DNA from: Halicephalobus mephisto
Lineage: Eukaryota > Nematoda > Chromadorea > Rhabditida > Panagrolaimidae
Reading direction: 5' to 3'
DNA: 64,000 bases
NCBI GenBank assembly: GCA_009193035.1
Contig: SWDT01000274.1
Span: 1 to 64,000 of the forward strand
The notes under the pieces are model-generated. The model did no database searches. It was given only the letters and a program-made list of their open reading frames with translations, and was not told the DNA's origin. A program made the position numbers and the translations under genes. The first letter of the stretch is position 1. The number at the start of each line of letters is the position of its first letter. This document shows positions 59,750-64,000 of the stretch, in pieces.

Positions 59750-60345
59750 TCACGAAAAATCACTCTCTTGTGGGAACTTGGAAATCATAAAACATCAAAA
59801 ATTAATTTCCAAAAGCTTTTGAAATGTTTTCAACAGAAAGTTTCGAATTAAATAGGAAATTTAAAGGTAACAAGAGTCATCTTCGGCAGCGATTTGCCAG
59901 ATTTACTGCTTGTTTATTTTTACAATTTTTACAGAAATTAAAAAATTTCGAAAGATAATTAGCATTGTAAAAAATAAAGATTTATAAAATTATCTGAAAG
60001 TGAATTCGTAGAATTTTGTAGAAAATCTTAAAATTTAGGTAAAAGATGAGCGAATGAGGAAATAACAAATATAGTGGTAATTAGCCAAATTTGTCATTTT
60101 TTCTATTTCCTCCATGGGGGAGTTTGGAAATTATAAGAAATTAAATTACTATATAAAATTAAAACAATTTTATAGTTTTATTTTCAGTGAGGAATTTTGC
60201 AGAAAGTCCTAGAATTTAGGTAAACGAAAAAAGAGCGCGAGTAGAAAAGAGCGAGTCGAATTAGTGGTGCTTGGCCAGATTTACCACTTTTTCCCTTCCC
60301 AGTAAATTACTCCCTCTCTGCGCGGGAATTCAAAAATTTCAAGAA
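59750..60345. repeat. dispersed repeat family, three copies
   Basis: Diverged copies near 59755-59945, 60000-60130 and 60195-60345 share AATTTAGGTAAA, GAGCGAGTCGA, GCCAGATTTACCACTTTTTC and CTCTCTGCGCGGGAATTC with the cluster at 50.8-51.3 kb. The last copy is closest to the one at 51.17 kb. Confidence 0.7.
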
Positions 60346-60995
60346 AATATTATTACATTTTTGAAAATTAAATTCCTATGAAATAAAAAATTTCGATTAA
60401 GAATTATATCAAAGCCACAATTGCTGATAATTTTTATATTGATAAAAGGAAAATTGTCTTATTGATATCCAGATTAAGATTGATATATTACTTTGTTATT
60501 ATGCAGACCCCCACACGACACAGACCGTTATTAGAGGTTAGGTAGCAACTGGCTTATGTTGAGGTCTATTCGATCTTTCGTTTTTTGTTTTCATTCACGA
60601 CGCACTCTTGACGAATTCCACCCGAACTATGCCGTCACATGCAAACACACGCAATCGATCGCCTATGTCGTCAAACCGATAAGACAGAAACAAAAAATAC
60701 TCAGCTCACCGCCAACTGCTCAGATTTTACCTTGAGAACTCAATTGTAAATTCAGTTAATTATTTGGTGCTTTATCGTACAAGTCTAACAAACACATCTA
60801 CAACCTTTCAAAATAACAATCCCTAGAAAGATCACAGCGTGCTTGGACAACCCTCGCACGGAAAGCCACAAGGAATACTCCTAATGGAAACTGCCAAACT
60901 ACGACAACATACCAGAGAATTTATTAACAGTTCAGAGCCCAAAAGTTGCAAAATAACAAGACTGCAAACCGATGACTTGAGCGTCTGCCGCCAGC

Positions 60996-62030
60996 TTAAA
61001 TGAACTTCTGGATTTCATCGTAAATGGCGAGCACAAGGGCACCACCAGTACCACGAATAACGTTAGAACCGGCACTGAAAGTAAATGATCAAATTCGGTC
61101 GGACTTGGAAAATGACTCACCCCTTGAACATCGCAGTCATGCCTTCGTTCTTAATGATCTTGACAGCACAGTCCAAAGTGTTCTTGTAGAGAATATCCTT
61201 ACGGCCTGACTGCATCATCATACGACGACGGACAGTGTCCCATGGATAAGACAAGATACCAGAAGTAATAGTGACAACTTGCGCGATACCCCAGGCAGCG
61301 AAGAAGTTGAGCTTCTTGTCACCGGATTGGAAGGCGGCTTTAGCTGTGTCGAACATACCGAAGTAAGCAGCACGGTAGATGATAATACCTTGGACGGACA
61401 CGAAGAAACCACTGGAAAAAATCAATATTTAAGATATGAGGAACTTCAAAATTACCGGTAGAGACCAATTGGACCGTCGGACTTGGCGATCTTGATCAAG
61501 CAGTCGGCGAGACCCTTGAATTCACGGGTACTTCCCTTACCAACATCGGCAGCAAGACGGGTACGAGCGAAATCAAGAGGGTAGACGAAGCAGAGGGAAG
61601 TGGCACCAGCGGCTCCACCAGATGCCAAGTTACCAGCGAAGAATCTCCAGAATTGCTTCTTCTTGTCGACTCCATCGAGGAAAAGCTTCTTGTAGGTGTC
61701 CTTGAAGGCGAAGTTCAAAGCCTGAGTAGGGAAGTAACGGATGACGTTGGCCAAGTTACCACGCCAGAGTGAGGCGAATCCTTGTTCCTTGGGGACACGA
61801 ACAAGAATGTCGATGATACCTTTGTAACGTTTGTCAGCGGCGATAGAAGAAGAAGCATCTTGGACCTAGAACCCGGAACTTAGGTAAGTCCATATATAAA
61901 AACAAACCTGGAGGAGAAGCTTGACGCGCTCAATTGGGGCAACAGCGGTCTTGGAGATAGCAGCAGCAGTACCACCAGAGGCAAGATCAATCAAGAACTT
62001 CCTGGTATCGAAACCTTTCTTTTCTGACAT
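60996..62030 (-). CDS. ant-1: mitochondrial ADP/ATP carrier (adenine nucleotide translocase)
   Basis: It exchanges ADP and ATP across the inner mitochondrial membrane. Exons 62030-61908, 61865-61456, 61411-61121 and 61074-60996 join in phase for 300 residues, the standard length. Three mitochondrial-carrier repeats carry the PxD/ExxK/R signatures ([25 protein letters not shown]). The ADP/ATP-specific RRRMMM motif lies at about residue 240. The N-terminus is [20 protein letters not shown] and the C-terminus [16 protein letters not shown]. Codon use is strongly biased toward C-ending, highly expressed-gene codons (CGT/AAG/CTC/GCC), in contrast with AT-rich neighbours. Which paralogue it is (ant-1.1 to 1.4 in C. 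elegans) cannot be decided. Confidence 0.95.
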
Positions 62031-63228
62031 CTCGAAACTATACCCAGACGGGATTGGGGGCGCTCACAAACTTTCTTGCCGGCGCAGGAACGAACAAGCA
62101 AAAGACAGACTGAGATCTTTAGTTCCAGGCTAGGGAACCCATTCACAAGCGAGCGTGAACATCAACTCGCTACGGTCAAATTCAAAAAAGTGCTGGATTC
62201 AACTCTCTCCAGCTGAGACCCGCCTTCGCGCCTACTCTTGCCCCTGCGAGAGCATGAGCCAGACGAGAACAAAGAGCGTTTATCTGGTTGAGGTTGATAA
62301 GAGAAAAAAACTCCCTGGCTTGACAAGACAAGTGAAGGTATTTCGGTCATAACTGGCGAGGGAAGTGCTTCGTTCATTGAAGTTAAAAAATGCACAAAAA
62401 AGTGATTTTCAAAATGACATTATTAGTAATTATTTTTCACAAGTATCTCCTGTAAAGTAATCATTTCGAAATAAAACAAAATAATTAAAAATAATTCTAT
62501 TGTAAATTATTAATTTTCTGTTTTTTTGATATTTTTTTCATTTTTAAATTTTTTTTGTTTTTAAATATTTTTTAAATGTATTTTTGATAGGAAATGTATC
62601 TTTGAGGCAGGATTTGTCTCGTCACTTTTCCCGTGTTGAGACATCAGTGTCCCGGACATTTTCATTCCAATTTCTACAACTTTAATTCGAAAACTAAAAA
62701 GCGATTTTAAATAACTTTGAGAATTTCCCCAAAATGGCTTCTAAACTGCCATGTAAAAACACACTTTTATAAAAATTAAAAATAAAATTTTAAATATCTT
62801 TAGAATTAGAGATTAGTCTTCAGAATCCGGGATTCCAAAGGTTAATTAGTGATCCTGATTTCGAATTCAGAACTTGCGGGTTTGGTTGTCTTATTTAAGT
62901 GCTTTTTGCTCAAATCCAGCGGCGAAATCGGAACAGAAACGTCCAGGACACTGATGTCACACAGACGTTTTTCCGTCTGCATTGAATCGTTGGCGAAGCG
63001 AGACGAACGTCCGCTTCGTTTTCCCTACCAGACACTTTCATCATCGCAGTAATATACTGGTTTCCCAAAACTTTCCCTATTTTTGAAATAAATGATTTTT
63101 TATTACGAAATTCCCCAGTTTATTTTACACATTTTACCCTAAATAATTAATTATATTTCAATTGGTTTTTGTATTTTAAATTTTAATGTAGACGGAATTT
63201 TATAATTTTCATTGTAGGTAATAGCAAC
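62031..63228. other. divergent promoter region between ANT and ABCF2
   Basis: The left 330 nt are GC-rich and hold the ANT promoter. The middle is AT-rich. From 62580 an inverted repeat and two strong hairpins occur (see repeat entry). Just before the ABCF2 ATG, TTTTCATTGTAG at about 63206-63217 could be a trans-splice acceptor. Confidence 0.45.
62625..63022. repeat. inverted repeat with adjacent hairpins
   Basis: GACATCAGTGTCCCGGACAT at about 62640 pairs with GTCCAGGACACTGATGTC at about 62941 in inverted orientation, with similarity extending over about 45 nt. Right of it lie two compact hairpins: CAGACG-tttttc-CGTCTG at about 62964 and CGAAGCG...CGCTTCG at about 62995-63020. This could be the ends of a small inverted-repeat transposon, or control DNA. 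Confidence 0.55.
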
Positions 63229-64000
63229 ATGCCACCGAAGAGGAAGCAAGCAGGAGGAAAAAAGGCTCAAAATCAGCCTTCTAAATCCGGAAAGCAAAAC
63301 GGAACTACCAACGGCGATCCGGTCGTCGACATCGAAGGTTTGCCTAAATTTATATATTTATATATTTCCCTGATTCAGATGAGGTTGATGCTGCTGCTGC
63401 GATGCTACAAAGGATCGAACTCGAAAACGCTAAAGCTCGGTCGGTCGCAGGTGCCTTGGGTTCTCATCCAAAGTCCCTCGATTTGAAAATTGACCAATTG
63501 ACAATTACCTTCTATGGACGTGAAATTGTTTCCGACACTACTCTCGAGATTAACCAAGGTCGTCGTTATGGACTGATTGGATTGAACGGAAGTGGAAAGT
63601 CAACCCTACTTCAAGCCATCTATTCCCGCGAGATGCCGATTCCGGACCACTTTGACATGTTCATGGTCTCCCGTGAGATGTGTGCTTCTGAGAAATCCGC
63701 TCTTCAGGCTGTCTACGATGTCGATTCCGAACGTAAACGCTTGGAGGCACTCGCTGATGAACTGGCTCTCTGCGAAGATGAAGGTAGAGATAACTTTTCA
63801 TTTTAAAATACGAATATCCCTTTTCCAGACAGTCAAACCAAGCTATTAGACGTTTACGAACGATTGGACGAGATGGAGGCAGATACTGCTGAAGTTCGTG
63901 CAGCGGAAATCCTCCATGGACTCGGATTTTCCCGTACAATGATGCTCAAGAAGTGTAAGGATTTCTCTGGAGGTTGGCGTATGCGTATCGCCCTGGCCCG
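63229..64000 (+). CDS. abcf-2: ABC-F family ATPase, ABCF2 type (5' part)
   Basis: ABC-F proteins are soluble twin-ATPase proteins that act with ribosomes; ABCF2 is the animal branch. Exons seen are 63229-63337, 63379-63783 and 63829 onward, in phase, and the gene runs off the right edge. Residues 1-45 are a Lys/Gln-rich tail ([19 protein letters not shown]). Then comes the first ATPase: [20 protein letters not shown], Walker [10 protein letters not shown] at about residue 104, [18 protein letters not shown], an EDE-rich insertion, the helical [40 protein letters not shown], and the start of the ABC signature ([11 protein letters not shown]). The REMPIPxH and LHGLGF elements match ABCF2 rather than ABCF1 or ABCF3, as recalled. 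Codon use is of the highly expressed type. Only about one third of the gene is present. Confidence 0.93.

Larger units (their letters stand above)
58976..60995. other. intergenic region between LARP1 and ANT (tail to tail)
   Basis: Contains the tandem/inverted repeat at 59.34-59.72 kb and the dispersed repeat cluster at 59.75-60.34 kb. The last 500 nt, GC-richer, are the ANT 3' flank. No gene is supported. Confidence 0.45.

Noticed and set aside
1..64000. tRNA genes, rRNA and CRISPR arrays
   Set aside because: No convincing A/B box with cloverleaf was found; the GTTCGAATC at 35694 lies in an ORF and cannot fold. Tandem repeats have no regular spacers of CRISPR type.

Overview
The window looks like a piece of an AT-rich nematode chromosome. 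The introns are mostly 40-90 nt and end in TTTCAG or TTTTAG. There is a secreted ShKT-domain protein with Gly-Tyr repeats. The housekeeping genes are of the types nematodes carry (GAD/unc-25, VMP1/epg-3, LARP1, an ADP/ATP carrier, ABCF2, EDEM). TTTTCAG-like sites without a matching donor sit just upstream of several ATGs, as expected for spliced-leader trans-splicing. The genus cannot be named from sequence alone. I rebuilt exon joins by hand from GT-AG sites and checked that reading phase closes. Eleven multi-exon models close completely; others are flagged. No tRNA, rRNA or CRISPR array was seen.  Region by region: 1-2400 holds an ORF resembling the minor capsid proteins of Polinton/Maverick elements, plus an intronless gene for a four-repeat cysteine-rich, glycine-zipper membrane protein. 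2.4-5.8 kb is gene-poor with a purine-rich repeat. 5.85-7.72 kb is an EDEM-type GH47 protein (-), and 8.95-9.5 kb is the ShKT protein (+). 9.76-11.1 kb is a scar: a truncated GH18 chitinase pseudogene abutting a shattered Polinton family-B DNA polymerase. 11.8-12.75 kb is an unrecognised single-pass membrane protein. 13.1-18.3 kb and 37.3-43.4 kb hold four chitinase-like loci, all on the minus strand, with 1, 2, 1 and 3 GH18 domains and one C-terminal chitin-binding peritrophin-A (CBM14) domain each. Between them lie a Ser/Pro-rich secreted protein (19.5-23.0 kb), a small nuclear-looking protein, SLC35B4, an aerolysin-fold candidate and a secreted-peptide candidate. 45.6-64 kb is gene-dense and housekeeping-like: VMP1, GAD, a putative GPI-anchored Cys-rich protein, LARP1, ANT and the start of ABCF2.  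The most interesting system is the chitinase-like array. Each GH18 domain is one large exon. The exons that carry internal domains start and end in phase 1, so they can be stacked without breaking the frame. Among the seven complete domains none keeps all of the DxxDxDxE acids, the Asp after Tyr/Phe, and the Trp of the late GGAFVW-type strand. This fits secreted chitin-binding lectins (chilectins) better than active chitinases. The loci share a conserved block about 55 nt upstream of the ATG, so they are probably co-regulated. The second interesting system is the Polinton debris with a possible cargo gene encoding the Cys-repeat/glycine-zipper protein.
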